This document shows positions 25,769 to 32,497 of a DNA stretch of 35,970 nucleotides, piece by piece. The stretch lies in the NCBI GenBank assembly GCA_003220335.1, contig QHSB01000238.1, positions 1-35,970 on the forward strand, written 5' to 3'. Source of the DNA: Candidatus Rokuibacteriota bacterium (lineage in GTDB: Bacteria; Methylomirabilota; Methylomirabilia; Rokubacteriales; CSP1-6). The stretch's first letter is position 1; each line of letters begins with the position of its first letter. Position numbers and translations under genes: made by a program. The notes under the pieces are model-generated. The model worked only from the letters and a program-made list of their open reading frames with translations, did not search any database and was not told where the DNA came from.

Positions 25769-26733
25769 GCGCAAAGGCCTCTACGAATGTCGATCGGCTC
25801 GGGCTTCACCGCCTCGCCACCGTCGCCTGCTTCGGCGCGCTCGCGCTCGGGTTGACGGCCTGCGGCACGTTCTCGGGCACAGCCCGTGTCGACTCCGCCC
25901 TCGACGTCGGCCCGCCGCGCACCATCGAAGCCGCCCTCCCGAGCGACGCCGACCTCGCGTCGGTGCCCTCCGCCGCCGCTCCCGAGCGCGACACGACGCT
26001 CGTCGCCGCCGCGCCCGCCGACGCGGCGACCGACGCCGAGCCGCAGGGCGCAGAGCCGGTCGCCGACATCTCGGCGCCCGGCGAAGGCATGGCGCAGGCG
26101 CGCGAGACGGCCACGGACGTGGAGCCCGAAGCGTACGATCCGTGGGAGCGCTGGAACACGAAGGCGTTCGATTTCAACCGGCGGGTGGACAATTACGTCC
26201 TCAAGCCGATCGCCAAGGGCTACAACTTCGTCGTCCCCGACGAGATCCAGACCATGATCGGGAACGGCTTCGACAACATCTCGTTCGTGCCGCGGTTCAT
26301 CAACAACCTGCTCCAGGGCAAGATCTTGGGCGCCGGCCGCGAGGTGACGCGCTTTCTCATCAACAGCACGGCGGGCGTCGGGGGTCTCTTCGATCCGGCC
26401 AAGGACGTGTTCGGCATTCTGAAGAGCCGCAAGGACTTCGGACAGACGCTGTGTGTCTACGGCGTGCGACCCGGCCGGTACGTCGTCGTGCCGTTCCTGG
26501 AGCCGCTGACGATCCGCGACGGCGTCGGGAAGGCGATCGACAGTGCGATGGACCCGCTCTCCTACGTCCTGCCGCTCATCTGGGACCGCCTGGGCATGAA
26601 GGTGGGCGACATCGTCAACGAGCGCTCGCTCAACCTGGACCTGTTCCAGGGCTTCGAAGAGAGCACGCTGGACATGTACAGCGCCGTTCGTCACGCGTAC
26701 CTGCAGCGCCGCGAACGTCTCTGCCGCGAATAA
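25765..26733 (+). CDS. mlaA: MlaA (VacJ) outer-membrane lipoprotein
   Basis: A 322-aa lipoprotein with lipobox LTAC, a low-complexity Ala/Asp/Pro linker of about 85 residues that is longer than usual, then the MlaA domain: DPWERWNTKAFDFNRRVD, FINNLLQGK, FLINSTAGVGGLFDPAKD and GRYVVVPFLEP. MlaA extracts mislocalised phospholipid from the outer leaflet and passes it to MlaC. It is encoded apart from the mlaFED genes, as is common. ATG 25765 has AGGAG upstream. Its last 35 codons are duplicated at 30417-30521. Confidence 0.95.
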   Translation: MSAKASTNVDRLGLHRLATVACFGALALGLTACGTFSGTARVDSALDVGPPRTIEAALPSDADLASVPSAAAPERDTTLVAAAPADAATDAEPQGAEPVADISAPGEGMAQARETATDVEPEAYDPWERWNTKAFDFNRRVDNYVLKPIAKGYNFVVPDEIQTMIGNGFDNISFVPRFINNLLQGKILGAGREVTRFLINSTAGVGGLFDPAKDVFGILKSRKDFGQTLCVYGVRPGRYVVVPFLEPLTIRDGVGKAIDSAMDPLSYVLPLIWDRLGMKVGDIVNERSLNLDLFQGFEESTLDMYSAVRHAYLQRRERLCRE

Positions 26734-26819
26734 CGGCCTCGGGAGAGGGCCGGCGTGGCGCGGTGGGCGCCGACTGCGACTGCGACGAGCGTCTGCACAA
26801 ACGATCTACCGTTTTTCAT
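26691..26819 (-). pseudogene. Truncated copy of the 5' end of the glycine-rich exported protein gene
   Basis: ATG 26819 opens MKNGRSFVQTLVAVAV, closely matching MKTGRSFARTLAAVAA of the gene at 31778-32311. Similarity ends after about 18 codons; the frame then runs antisense into the mlaA tail and stops at 26691. The AGGAGG-type ribosome site and the upstream region with its box are conserved as well, so a promoter plus signal-peptide fragment was copied and the body lost. Confidence 0.6.
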
Positions 26820-26910
26820 CACTCGGCCTCCTTTGTTCCCGCGCCATCGTCCACGCGGCAGGGGGATGTTGCCGTCAGCGTGCCGCTCGCAACAATCGGA
26901 CGTTCGTCCT
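26800..26910 (-). repeat. Duplicated promoter-plus-start segment (second copy about 32292-32402)
   Basis: About 110 bp align with the region upstream of and including the start of the gene at 32311, with scattered substitutions. Both hold the box CAATCGGACGTTCGTCCT, a Pro/Gly-rich leader and the signal-peptide start. In this copy the box is at 26898-26909, but the hexamer 25 nt away has decayed to GCAACA. Confidence 0.65.
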
Positions 26911-26937
26911 TGAGGCGAGGGTCCGCGACGCGTCGCC

Positions 26938-27192
26938 CTACCGCGACGCCTCGATCTCGAGACCGAGCTCGCGGAGAACGGCGCAGGCGTTGCCGCGCCA
27001 GGCGCCGGCGATCAGCTGATTGGTTTCGCGCGCCACTTCTCTGAGTCGATAGACACACGCCGTCTCCTGCCAGGCCCGCGCCTGCTGGCGCTGCTCGTAA
27101 CCCCATCCGACGGGGAGCAGGATCGCCGCGATCAGCCCGACGAGGGCGACCCCTTGGAGCATCCGATCGATCTCCGGTCTGAAGAATCTCAT
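26938..27192 (-). CDS. Small membrane-anchored protein, unknown function
   Basis: An 84-aa protein with one N-terminal membrane helix (about residues 12-30, GVALVGLIAAILLPVGW) and a short soluble tail with two cysteines (TACVYRL and NACAVL). No family recognised. It starts 33 bp after the end of the lipoprotein gene at 27226-27897, so it is probably the second gene of that transcript. Confidence 0.55.
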   Translation of the reverse strand: MRFFRPEIDRMLQGVALVGLIAAILLPVGWGYEQRQQARAWQETACVYRLREVARETNQLIAGAWRGNACAVLRELGLEIEASR

Positions 27193-27225
27193 CGTCGGCT
27201 CGTGTGAAGTCGCGCTCGCATCGCA

Positions 27226-27897
27226 TCAGCCGGTGGGGATCGTGAGCACCGGCGGGGCGTCCTTGCTGCCCGGCTCGACGAGCGCGAAGACGAACATGAT
27301 GAAGCTGAACATCCGCTTGGACGAGACGTCGCGATCGTCGATCCAGAACCAAAAGTCGCGATAGGACACCGCCACGAACGCGTCGGCCGGCCGGTCCCTG
27401 GAGCTCTTGATCTGGATCAGCGGCCTGACGGGCCCGGCCGGGCCTTCCTCGGCGGCCGCTGTCGGGCTCACGCGGCGCTCCGCGATGTGCTCCTCGGGCA
27501 CGGTGATGAACGACGACAGGTCGACCAGGATCTCCAGGGCGGACCGGGTCAGGATCGCGATCTCCTTGTCGCTCGCCACCGACCCGTACCCGACCCGGAA
27601 CTCTCGGGCACCGGGGTCGAGGCCGAGGAGCTGCCGGATCTCGCGGAGGTCGGCCTCGATGGCCGGGTCCACCTTCTGGCGGAACGTCATCAGGCCGGCT
27701 TCGTCGCTCTCGAGCCGGCGCACGCGCATCCCGATTCCGCCGGAGAGCTGGACCCGGCGCATCCGCTCGAGGAGCGCGTAGTCGGCGACCGCGGCGCTGT
27801 AGTCGAAACGGTCGCGGATCCCGGTGCCCGGCCCGAGGACGCACCCGGACGTCAGGCCCACCAGGGCCAGGATGAGGAGCGCGGAGTGCAGCCTCAT
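27226..27897 (-). CDS. Lipoprotein, shortened paralogue of the 374-aa lipoprotein at 32498
   Basis: A 223-aa lipoprotein with lipobox LTSGC. The N-terminal part RDRFDYSAAVAD matches [12 protein letters not shown] of the 32498 protein. It then jumps straight to LERMRRVQLSGGIGMRV, which matches [17 protein letters not shown] some 150 residues further on in the paralogue. The rest aligns to the end, including FITVPEEHI, YRDFWFWIDDRD and a C-terminal PPVLTIP. It therefore looks like an in-frame internal-deletion version that remains open. The family has no function known to me. It precedes the 84-aa gene on the same strand. Confidence 0.75.
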   Translation of the reverse strand: MRLHSALLILALVGLTSGCVLGPGTGIRDRFDYSAAVADYALLERMRRVQLSGGIGMRVRRLESDEAGLMTFRQKVDPAIEADLREIRQLLGLDPGAREFRVGYGSVASDKEIAILTRSALEILVDLSSFITVPEEHIAERRVSPTAAAEEGPAGPVRPLIQIKSSRDRPADAFVAVSYRDFWFWIDDRDVSSKRMFSFIMFVFALVEPGSKDAPPVLTIPTG

Positions 27898-27937
27898 GAT
27901 CGGCTCACGGCTTGGTGATCCTGTCGCTCGATGCCGC

Positions 27938-27980
27938 AGTGTGGATCGAGCCATGCGCGGATACCACACGACCTAGGTCC
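27938..27980 (-). promoter_or_regulatory. GGAC-N4-GTCC box and -10 for the shortened lipoprotein
   Basis: Box at 27969-27980 (CGAC CTAG GTCC on plus). On the minus strand CACACT (27943-27938) follows after 25 nt. It is the left member of a back-to-back pair of boxes, start-to-start distance 24 bp. Confidence 0.55.
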
Positions 27981-27992
27981 CACACGGCTATG

Positions 27993-28036
27993 GGACCTAG
28001 GTCCGGTAACGGCGCGCGACCGCCTGGTGGTCCACT
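27993..28036 (+). promoter_or_regulatory. GGAC-N4-GTCC box and -10 for the mosaic lipoprotein remnant
   Basis: Perfect box at 27993-28004 (TATGGGAC CTAG GTCCGG). TCCACT (28031-28036) follows after 26 nt and ATG 28044 after 7 more. The stretch 28005-28043 closely resembles 33651-33688 before the MscS-family gene. Confidence 0.6.
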
Positions 28037-28043
28037 GCCCGTG

Positions 28044-28329
28044 ATGAGAAGGTTGCACGACACCGTCGCGGTGTGCGCGCTCCTCTGCGTGCTGGCGGCC
28101 TGCGATCCGGCGGCGACGTCGTCGCGCTCTGCGCGACGCCCGCCGCCGACCCCCTCTACGCGGCGGCCGTCCACATGTGTCACGGGTTCGGCGCCGGCAC
28201 GTACCAGACCATCATGGCGCTCACCAGGCACGAGAAGCTCACGCCGTCGGATTGCTCGGTGGGCTGATCTACGACCAGAACCAGAAGTCCTACGAGCAGG
28301 GCCGTCGCGACGGTCAGACGGGGCGTTGA
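28044..28329 (+). pseudogene. Mosaic lipoprotein remnant (signal peptide, Rap1a-like piece, glycine-zipper tail)
   Basis: Three pieces in three frames. First, ATG 28044 gives the signal peptide MRRLHDTVAVCALLCVLAAC. Second, from about 28105 another frame reads GDVVALCATPAADPLYAAAVHMCHGFGAGTYQ (two overlapping parts), resembling the Rap1a/HdeA-like periplasmic family. Third, from 28246 a further frame reads VGLLGGLIYDQNQKSYEQG to TGA 28327-28329, typical of the end of glycine-zipper lipoproteins. Each junction implies a deletion. The promoter and signal peptide resemble those of the MscS-family gene at 33689. Confidence 0.55.
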
Positions 28330-28907
28330 CGGACCATGGTCTCCTCGCCGAGAAACGCCGGCAGAACGATGTGAAAGGTGGCGCCGCCCCCCAGGTTGTT
28401 CTCGGCCCGAGGCGGCCCTCGTGCGCGTGCACGATGCTGGTAGAGGCCATTGATGGGCGCATTGGCGACCGCGTGAAGCCGCTGGAGCGCATCGTTCTCG
28501 TTGTGGGTCACACCCGCCGTGTCCCGGATGAGCAATGCGAGGAGGATGAAGGAACGTGGGGGCAACGTGGCAGCGCGCTCCAGCAGCTGTTCGAATGACA
28601 GGTCGTTGACCCAGGTGAAGCTCACGCGGTGTGTGAATGGCTCGAACGCGCGGCGAAACTCAGCCGTCCAGTACCGTTCGAACGGTGAGGCACCGAGCAC
28701 CACGACAATGTTGGTCGTCTCGGGCGCCAGCTGGAGGATGTCCTCGACCAGATCGGTGAGCTTGAAGTCTTCTCCGACGAACGTGGCATTTTTCTGGAAA
28801 CCGTCGGGCGGCAACGTCCGCCGGTCCATCCCGGTGTAAATGATGGGTGTCTTCGGAAACAGACGATCCTGGTATTTTGCCAACGCCTCGCTCTCCCGCC
28901 CAATTGC
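28314..28907 (-). pseudogene. Remnant of a histidine kinase with ABC_sub_bind-like sensor domain
   Basis: A frame open from a TGA just above 28905 reads SEALAKYQDRLFPKTPIIYTG, then IVVVLGASPFERYW, VSFTWVNDLSFEQLLERAA and LQRLHAVANAPI. This is the substrate-binding-like sensor region found at the N-terminus of some rhizobial-type histidine kinases. It then passes abruptly into the last ATPase residues: SIVHAHEGRL in one frame and AENNLGGGATFHIVLPAF in the next, one base apart. The N-terminus, membrane helix, PAS, H-box and most of the ATPase domain are gone. A kinase lost its centre by deletion plus a single-base frameshift. Confidence 0.7.
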
Positions 28908-28953
28908 GCGTCAAGCGACGCCGTCAAGTCTGATCCGGGGTCGGCCTCCGAGG

Positions 28954-29331
28954 CTATGGCGGAGGGAATCGCTCGAGGATCCGTCGCACGGCTTCCTGGA
29001 TGCGCGCTCGCCGAGTCAGGGGTTCGCCGGATCCCGCGAGCTGGGCCTGGGCCGAGCCCCGCCAAACGACCGCGTCCGCGCCGGCATCCACGACGTCGAG
29101 GATGAGCGTCCCTTCCCTGTACTGGCGGGTCACCATCACCGGCACGCTCGGACTCCCAGCCCACGGCATCGGCCGGACATCTCGAAAGGTCGGAGTGTCC
29201 ATGGTCGTCGGCTGAGGCCTGCTCCCGACGCTCACGTACCACTTGACGACGAAGTCCGGGCGGCTCGCCTCCTGCCGATAGCCCTTGCTCCCAAGCGTCT
29301 CGTCTAGCGAGCGCACAATCGCGCCTCCCAT
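28954..29331 (-). CDS. DUF4136-family protein, 5' end uncertain or truncated
   Basis: From ATG 29331 the frame encodes 125 aa: AIVRSLDETLGSKGYRQ, PDFVVKWYVSVG and a C-terminal half ending RRILERFPPP, matching the DUF4136 lipoprotein family. The usual N-terminal strand is readable upstream in the same frame as SFDYDQGPICRTYRVLP, but no convincing signal peptide precedes it. That stretch also contains the box at 29393-29404 and runs on towards the receiver gene. Either the gene is truncated, or the true start lies upstream (open to 29640). Confidence 0.55.
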   Translation of the reverse strand: MGGAIVRSLDETLGSKGYRQEASRPDFVVKWYVSVGSRPQPTTMDTPTFRDVRPMPWAGSPSVPVMVTRQYREGTLILDVVDAGADAVVWRGSAQAQLAGSGEPLTRRARIQEAVRRILERFPPP

Positions 29332-29392
29332 CGCGACGTCATCCACCGACCCGTAACTAGACGCCGGCAGGACACGGTATGTGCGGCAAATC

Positions 29393-29404
29393 GGACCTTG
29401 GTCG
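29393..29404. promoter_or_regulatory. GGAC-N4-GTCC box, target unclear
   Basis: AATCGGAC CTTG GTCGTAAT. The plus side has a weak TGATAG 26 nt on and would serve the receiver gene at 29536 with a leader of about 90 nt. The minus side has no good hexamer at that spacing. It overlaps the possible N-terminal part of the DUF4136 frame. Confidence 0.4.
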
Positions 29405-29535
29405 TAATCAAAAGAACCACAACAACCGCGTGATAGCTGCCCAGCTGCGCAAGGAATTCTTACAACAACCTTCGGGCTGGATCGTGTGAATCTGGTTCGT
29501 GCGAATGAAAAGGCACATCGAGTCGTCGCACGAGA

Positions 29536-29940
29536 GTGGCCCGGGACATCGACGTCGCGACCAAAGATCCGCCCACCGTCTGCATCGTCGAAAATGACGC
29601 GTCGTTGCGTCGTGGCCTGGTGCGACTCGTTCGCGGCCATCGCTTGACGGTCGAGGCGTTTGCCTGGCCCGGTCAGGTCCTTCGGAGGCTACAAGCCGGA
29701 CAGCTTCACTGCGCGGTCCTGGTGCTCGACATACACCTCGGCAAGATGAGCGGCTTCGATCTCCACGATCGACTGACCCAAATGGGATTGTCCATTCCCA
29801 CGATCTTCATGACCGGCCGCGACGATACGACGAGCCGTGAACGTGTCCGTCGGCTCTGTGCGAAGGCGTATCTCGTCAAGCCATTTGAGGATGCCGCCTT
29901 GATCGGCGCGATCAGGATGGCGCTGAAGGAAACCCGATGA
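29536..29940 (+). CDS. Single-domain response regulator (FixJ-like receiver)
   Basis: A 134-aa receiver with acidic pocket Glu19-Asn20-Asp21, phospho-acceptor Asp65 (VLVLDIHLG), Thr93 (FMTG) and Lys115 (LVKPF). No output domain. It is an intact gene inside a region of remnants and stands near the collapsed kinase at 28314-28907, which may have been its partner. The start is GTG 29536; no strong ribosome site is visible. A strong hairpin ending in TTCTTC lies about 70 bp downstream. Confidence 0.85.
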   Translation: MARDIDVATKDPPTVCIVENDASLRRGLVRLVRGHRLTVEAFAWPGQVLRRLQAGQLHCAVLVLDIHLGKMSGFDLHDRLTQMGLSIPTIFMTGRDDTTSRERVRRLCAKAYLVKPFEDAALIGAIRMALKETR

Positions 29941-30007
29941 CGTAGACCACGACGGGTGCCTTCATCTTGCGGCGCGTCGCCACACGTACAGCGCGGGCAA
30001 CGTACAA

Positions 30008-30046
30008 CCCCGCCCGCTGCCGACCAAAGGCACGGGCGGGTTCTTC
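30008..30046 (+). terminator. Probable intrinsic terminator of the receiver gene
   Basis: CCCGCCCG (30009-30016) pairs with CGGGCGGG (30033-30040), and the inner arms TGCC (30018-30021) and GGCA (30029-30032) extend the stem past one unpaired base. TTCTTC follows. It lies 68 bp after the stop codon. The T run is short. Confidence 0.55.
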
Positions 30047-30215
30047 ATCGGCCTCTGCTGGCCCGCATCGCCGCCAGGCCGGACCTCGCGACCTCGAAGG
30101 CGACCGTCCGCGCGACCTCCTTACCCTCCGCCATGGCGCTGCGAGGGACCACGCGAGTTCGAATCTTCTTCGTCTTTCCTCTAATCAAGCACGGACAGAA
30201 CACAGACAAATACAA

Positions 30216-30246
30216 AAGGGTTACGGAGCCGCGCTCCGTAACCCTT
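30216..30246 (-). terminator. Perfect 14-bp inverted repeat, probable minus-strand terminator
   Basis: AAGGGTTACGGAGC pairs perfectly with GCTCCGTAACCCTT around a 3-nt loop CGC. On the minus strand the hairpin runs into TTTGTATTTG, an intrinsic-terminator layout for transcription arriving from the DUF3313 gene (stop at 30693). On the plus strand no T run follows. Confidence 0.5.
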
Positions 30247-30269
30247 CCCCTTCATGGTTGCGGAGGCTG

Positions 30270-30521
30270 GAGTCGACCTGTCGCGTCTGGTCGAGCGCGC
30301 GTGCGCGTACTATCGACCAGCGGCCGAGGACAAGGGCATCGAGCTGAGCTTCAGCGCCCGAGGCGATGTGCGGCCCGTCCGAACCGACCGCGTTGTCGTC
30401 CCGGCCGTCTTCGACACTCAACCTCGACCTGTTCCATGGCTTCGAGGAGAGCACGCTGGACATGTATAGCTCCGTCCGTCACGCCTACCTGCAGCGCCGC
30501 GAACGTCTCTGCCGTGAATAG
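30270..30521 (+). pseudogene. Fusion remnant: piece of histidine kinase joined to mlaA tail
   Basis: 30270-30416 aligns without gaps to 25150-25296 in the kinase gene (VDLSRLVERACAYYRPAAED; HGDVRPVRTDRVVV appears as RGDVRPVRTDRVVV). 30417-30521 aligns without gaps to 26629-26733, the mlaA end (FEESTLDMYSSVRHAYLQRR), including the stop. Relative to the intact locus, 1332 bp are missing at the junction, where CAACCT occurs at both source ends. The two parts are in different frames, so no functional product is expected. The 167 bp from here to 30692 hold nothing I can identify. Confidence 0.8.
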
Positions 30522-30692
30522 CGGCTGGCTGGCTCCGGCCGGCCGCTCATTCTCCTTGTAGCTTCGGCGCCCGCGCGCCCGCGCCACGTCGCCTCACGGG
30601 CGCCCGGCCACCATCCCGCCACCATCCCACCGGCCGCGACGGTGAGGACGGCGACCATCACGCCGATCGCGAGCCGCTCAATGCCACTGCGA

Positions 30693-31382
30693 TCAGGATG
30701 CTTTTGCCGTGCCCTTCGTCCATGAGGAAAGGCGCTGGGCGGCCAGCTGCGCCCAGGCCGTCATCGCGTTCTCGGCGTCGCCCCACTGCCACTGCGCGGC
30801 CGTCGTGATCGAGCCACCGCCAATGCGGCGGTCCACGCCGGCCGCCAGGAGCGCACCGGTCGTCGAGTCGGTGAGCTTGAACTCCGCCTGCGCACCACCC
30901 ACGAAGGGATAGGATCCGGTGGCGCCGCGCTTGATCGTGCTCAGCAGCCGCGCCTGCGGAATCGCCATGGTCATAGTCCGAAGGCCGGGCGTCGCCGCGG
31001 CGAGATCCGTTACCGCCACCTGGAGCTTCATGACGTCCGGACCATCCTGGTCGACGACCTGGAACTGCTTGGACACTTCCTGGTTCAGGGCGGTATAGAA
31101 AAAGTTCACCAGCCGCTGTTGATCCTCGGTCGAGACCTTCGAGTTCTCCTCGCCCCAGAACGTGACCGGCTGGATCATGATCTTCGTGTACCGCGTCCAC
31201 TTTGCGCTCGGGTTGACGTAGCGCAGCGCGATCTGGCCGTCGGTGCCAGGGCTGAGCTGCGAGCACGCCGACCCCAGGAACCCGCACTTGACGTCCCCCT
31301 GCGACACCGCCGCCTGCTGCGTGGTGCTGCATCCCGCCAACAACGCGGCGCCTACGCCGATCATCAAGACGTGCTTCAACAT
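30693..31382 (-). CDS. DUF3313-family lipoprotein
   Basis: A 229-aa lipoprotein (MLKHVLMIGVGAALLAGCST) with hallmarks of DUF3313: LRYVNPSAKWTRYTKIMIQP, LVNFFYTALNQEVSKQF, VVDQDGPDVMKLQVAVTDL and a C-terminal glycine-rich part with ARLLSTIKRGATGS. Outer-membrane location is expected; function unknown. ATG 31382 follows AAGGGGAAC by 3 nt and starts the signal peptide. An ATG at 31420 in the same frame is less likely. It is transcribed alone from the box promoter near 31503. Confidence 0.85.
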   Translation of the reverse strand: MLKHVLMIGVGAALLAGCSTTQQAAVSQGDVKCGFLGSACSQLSPGTDGQIALRYVNPSAKWTRYTKIMIQPVTFWGEENSKVSTEDQQRLVNFFYTALNQEVSKQFQVVDQDGPDVMKLQVAVTDLAAATPGLRTMTMAIPQARLLSTIKRGATGSYPFVGGAQAEFKLTDSTTGALLAAGVDRRIGGGSITTAAQWQWGDAENAMTAWAQLAAQRLSSWTKGTAKAS

Positions 31383-31470
31383 ATTGTTCCCCTTTGAAGT
31401 CGCAGCATGTGTCGCCATCACGGCCTCCTCAATGATCACCGTGCGCAGGAGTTGCCCGGCGCGTTTAGCT

Positions 31471-31514
31471 ACGGTACCGGCCGCTCCGCCGGGTTGGCTA
31501 TTGGACGTTCGCCC
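31471..31514 (-). promoter_or_regulatory. GGAC-N4-GTCC box and -10 for the DUF3313 gene
   Basis: Box at 31503-31514 (TATTGGAC GTTC GCCCTATG). On the minus strand TACCGT (31476-31471) follows after 26 nt. The leader to ATG 31382 is about 80 nt. Confidence 0.6.
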
Positions 31515-31666
31515 TATGTCGATCCGTGGCGGTCGAAGGAGGCGCAGCGAACACGGAGCACGGGTGGCGACGCAACCGGCGGCGAGGACGAGGCGCATCC
31601 GGCGATCGCGGTGTTCATAAGCGCGAGAGCCAGCGTCCACATTGCGGCCGATAGGCGACTGATCAT
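31514..31666 (-). pseudogene. Short lipoprotein, probably truncated
   Basis: ATG 31666 reads 50 codons: signal peptide MISRLSAAMWTLALALMNTA, lipobox IAGC (Cys24), then a Ser/Pro/Val-rich tail ending at TAG 31514-31516, which abuts the box of the next gene. The signal peptide is convincing, the mature part is too short for a known family. The sequence before the ATG (CCTAGGTGGTCGCCACG) resembles the -10/start region of other units here, but I see no box upstream. It could be a real small lipoprotein. Confidence 0.4.
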
Positions 31667-31777
31667 CGTGGCGACCACCTAGGTGCCCCCCCCGTTCGGA
31701 GGGCCGGCTGCTCCGGGTCGGCGCTCACTGAAGGTGGCGGCGCCCGGGGCAGTCGGCCGGAGTTTCGCGACTCTCGA

Positions 31778-32311
31778 CTATTGAGTGGTGCGCGGCGCCG
31801 CGGCAGGCGGCCCTTCGGCATTCCTCCGCATCCTCGCCGCCTGCTGTCGTGCTTCGGGCGTGAATTTCACGTTGAGTCCCGCGTGAGCCATCGAGAAGTT
31901 CAGCCCCTGATTCGTGGCCGTCCACACCATGCTGACGTAGTTCTGGTTCTGCATCGCGGCCGCACCCGCGCCCCCACCGAGCGTGGCGCCCGCAATGGCC
32001 GCCATGAACATCCCCTCGAAGTCTTCGACGTTCTTCAGGTTGAACACGTCGCCGTTCGCGAATACCTTCGCCACGCCCACGTCGACGATGCTGAACGCCG
32101 TCACCGTGAACGGATATTTCGCCCCACGGTACTCGAGGACGCCGTTCCCCCAGGCGTACCCCAGCCCGGCGGCAACGGACATGCTCTCGATCGAAACCTT
32201 CCCCGTGGTCTCTTTTCCCGTGGTCCCCTGTGCCGCCCACGCCGTGCCGCCGGCGAGGGCCAGGGCGGCAACGGCGGCGAGCGTTCTCGCAAACGACCTA
32301 CCGGTTTTCAT
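31778..32311 (-). CDS. Exported glycine-rich protein, unknown function
   Basis: A 177-aa protein with signal peptide (ends AWAAQ). The mature domain has GLGYAWGNGVLEYRGAKYPF, FSIVDVGVAKVFANG, a glycine stretch GATLGGGAGAAA and QNQNYVSMVWTATNQGLNFS. The pattern of short glycine-rich strands recalls small periplasmic proteins of the EipA/SYLF type, but I would not assign it. ATG 32311 has AAGGAGG 7 nt upstream. A copy of its promoter and first codons lies at 26800-26910. Confidence 0.75.
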   Translation of the reverse strand: MKTGRSFARTLAAVAALALAGGTAWAAQGTTGKETTGKVSIESMSVAAGLGYAWGNGVLEYRGAKYPFTVTAFSIVDVGVAKVFANGDVFNLKNVEDFEGMFMAAIAGATLGGGAGAAAMQNQNYVSMVWTATNQGLNFSMAHAGLNVKFTPEARQQAARMRRNAEGPPAAAPRTTQ

Positions 32312-32357
32312 GATCGGCCTCCTTTTGTTCCCGCGCTGGCGTACACGCGGCTAGCGC

Positions 32358-32400
32358 ACGATGCCGTCAACGGGCGCTCGCGCCAATCGGACGTTCGTCC
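32358..32400 (-). promoter_or_regulatory. GGAC-N4-GTCC box and -10 for the glycine-rich exported protein
   Basis: Perfect box at 32389-32400 (CAATCGGAC GTTC GTCCTAG). On the minus strand CATCGT (32363-32358) follows after 25 nt. Confidence 0.6.
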
Positions 32401-32448
32401 TAGAGCCGGATACGGAGTGACCTCTTTCCGTCGCGCTGGAAATGTATG

Positions 32449-32491
32449 AGACCAGAGTCCGATAGCGAGCGTGCTGTCGTCAGGCTAGGCT
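32449..32491 (+). promoter_or_regulatory. GGAC-N4-GTCC box and -10 for the 374-aa lipoprotein
   Basis: Box at 32449-32460 (TATGAGAC CAGA GTCCGATA). TAGGCT (32486-32491) follows after 25 nt and GTG 32498 after 6 more. It is divergent from the box at 32389. Confidence 0.65.
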
Positions 32492-32497
32492 CGCCGC

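Larger units (their letters stand above)
29941..30253. other. Non-coding stretch with two hairpins after the receiver gene
   Basis: I see no gene here. Two hairpins are listed separately. The part 30150-30217 is clearly more A/T-rich than the surroundings and could be foreign or degraded DNA, but no repeat ends or integrase are present. Confidence 0.4.

Noticed and set aside
26734-26756. CGGCC...GGCCG hairpin after mlaA as terminator
   Set aside because: Short stem and no T run; not distinguishable from GC-rich background.
28331-28342. Further GGAC-N4-GTCT match
   Set aside because: It lies in the 3' coding end of a kinase remnant, with no gene start at the usual distance on either side; not counted among the sixteen.
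30157-30172. GAGTTCGAATCTTC resembling a tRNA T-arm
   Set aside because: The flanking bases do not pair into a T-stem and no acceptor, D or anticodon arm could be built around it.
31407-31682. 91-codon plus-strand ORF between the DUF3313 and glycine-rich protein genes
   Set aside because: No signal, domain or ribosome site; it spans the minus-strand box promoter and the small lipoprotein frame.
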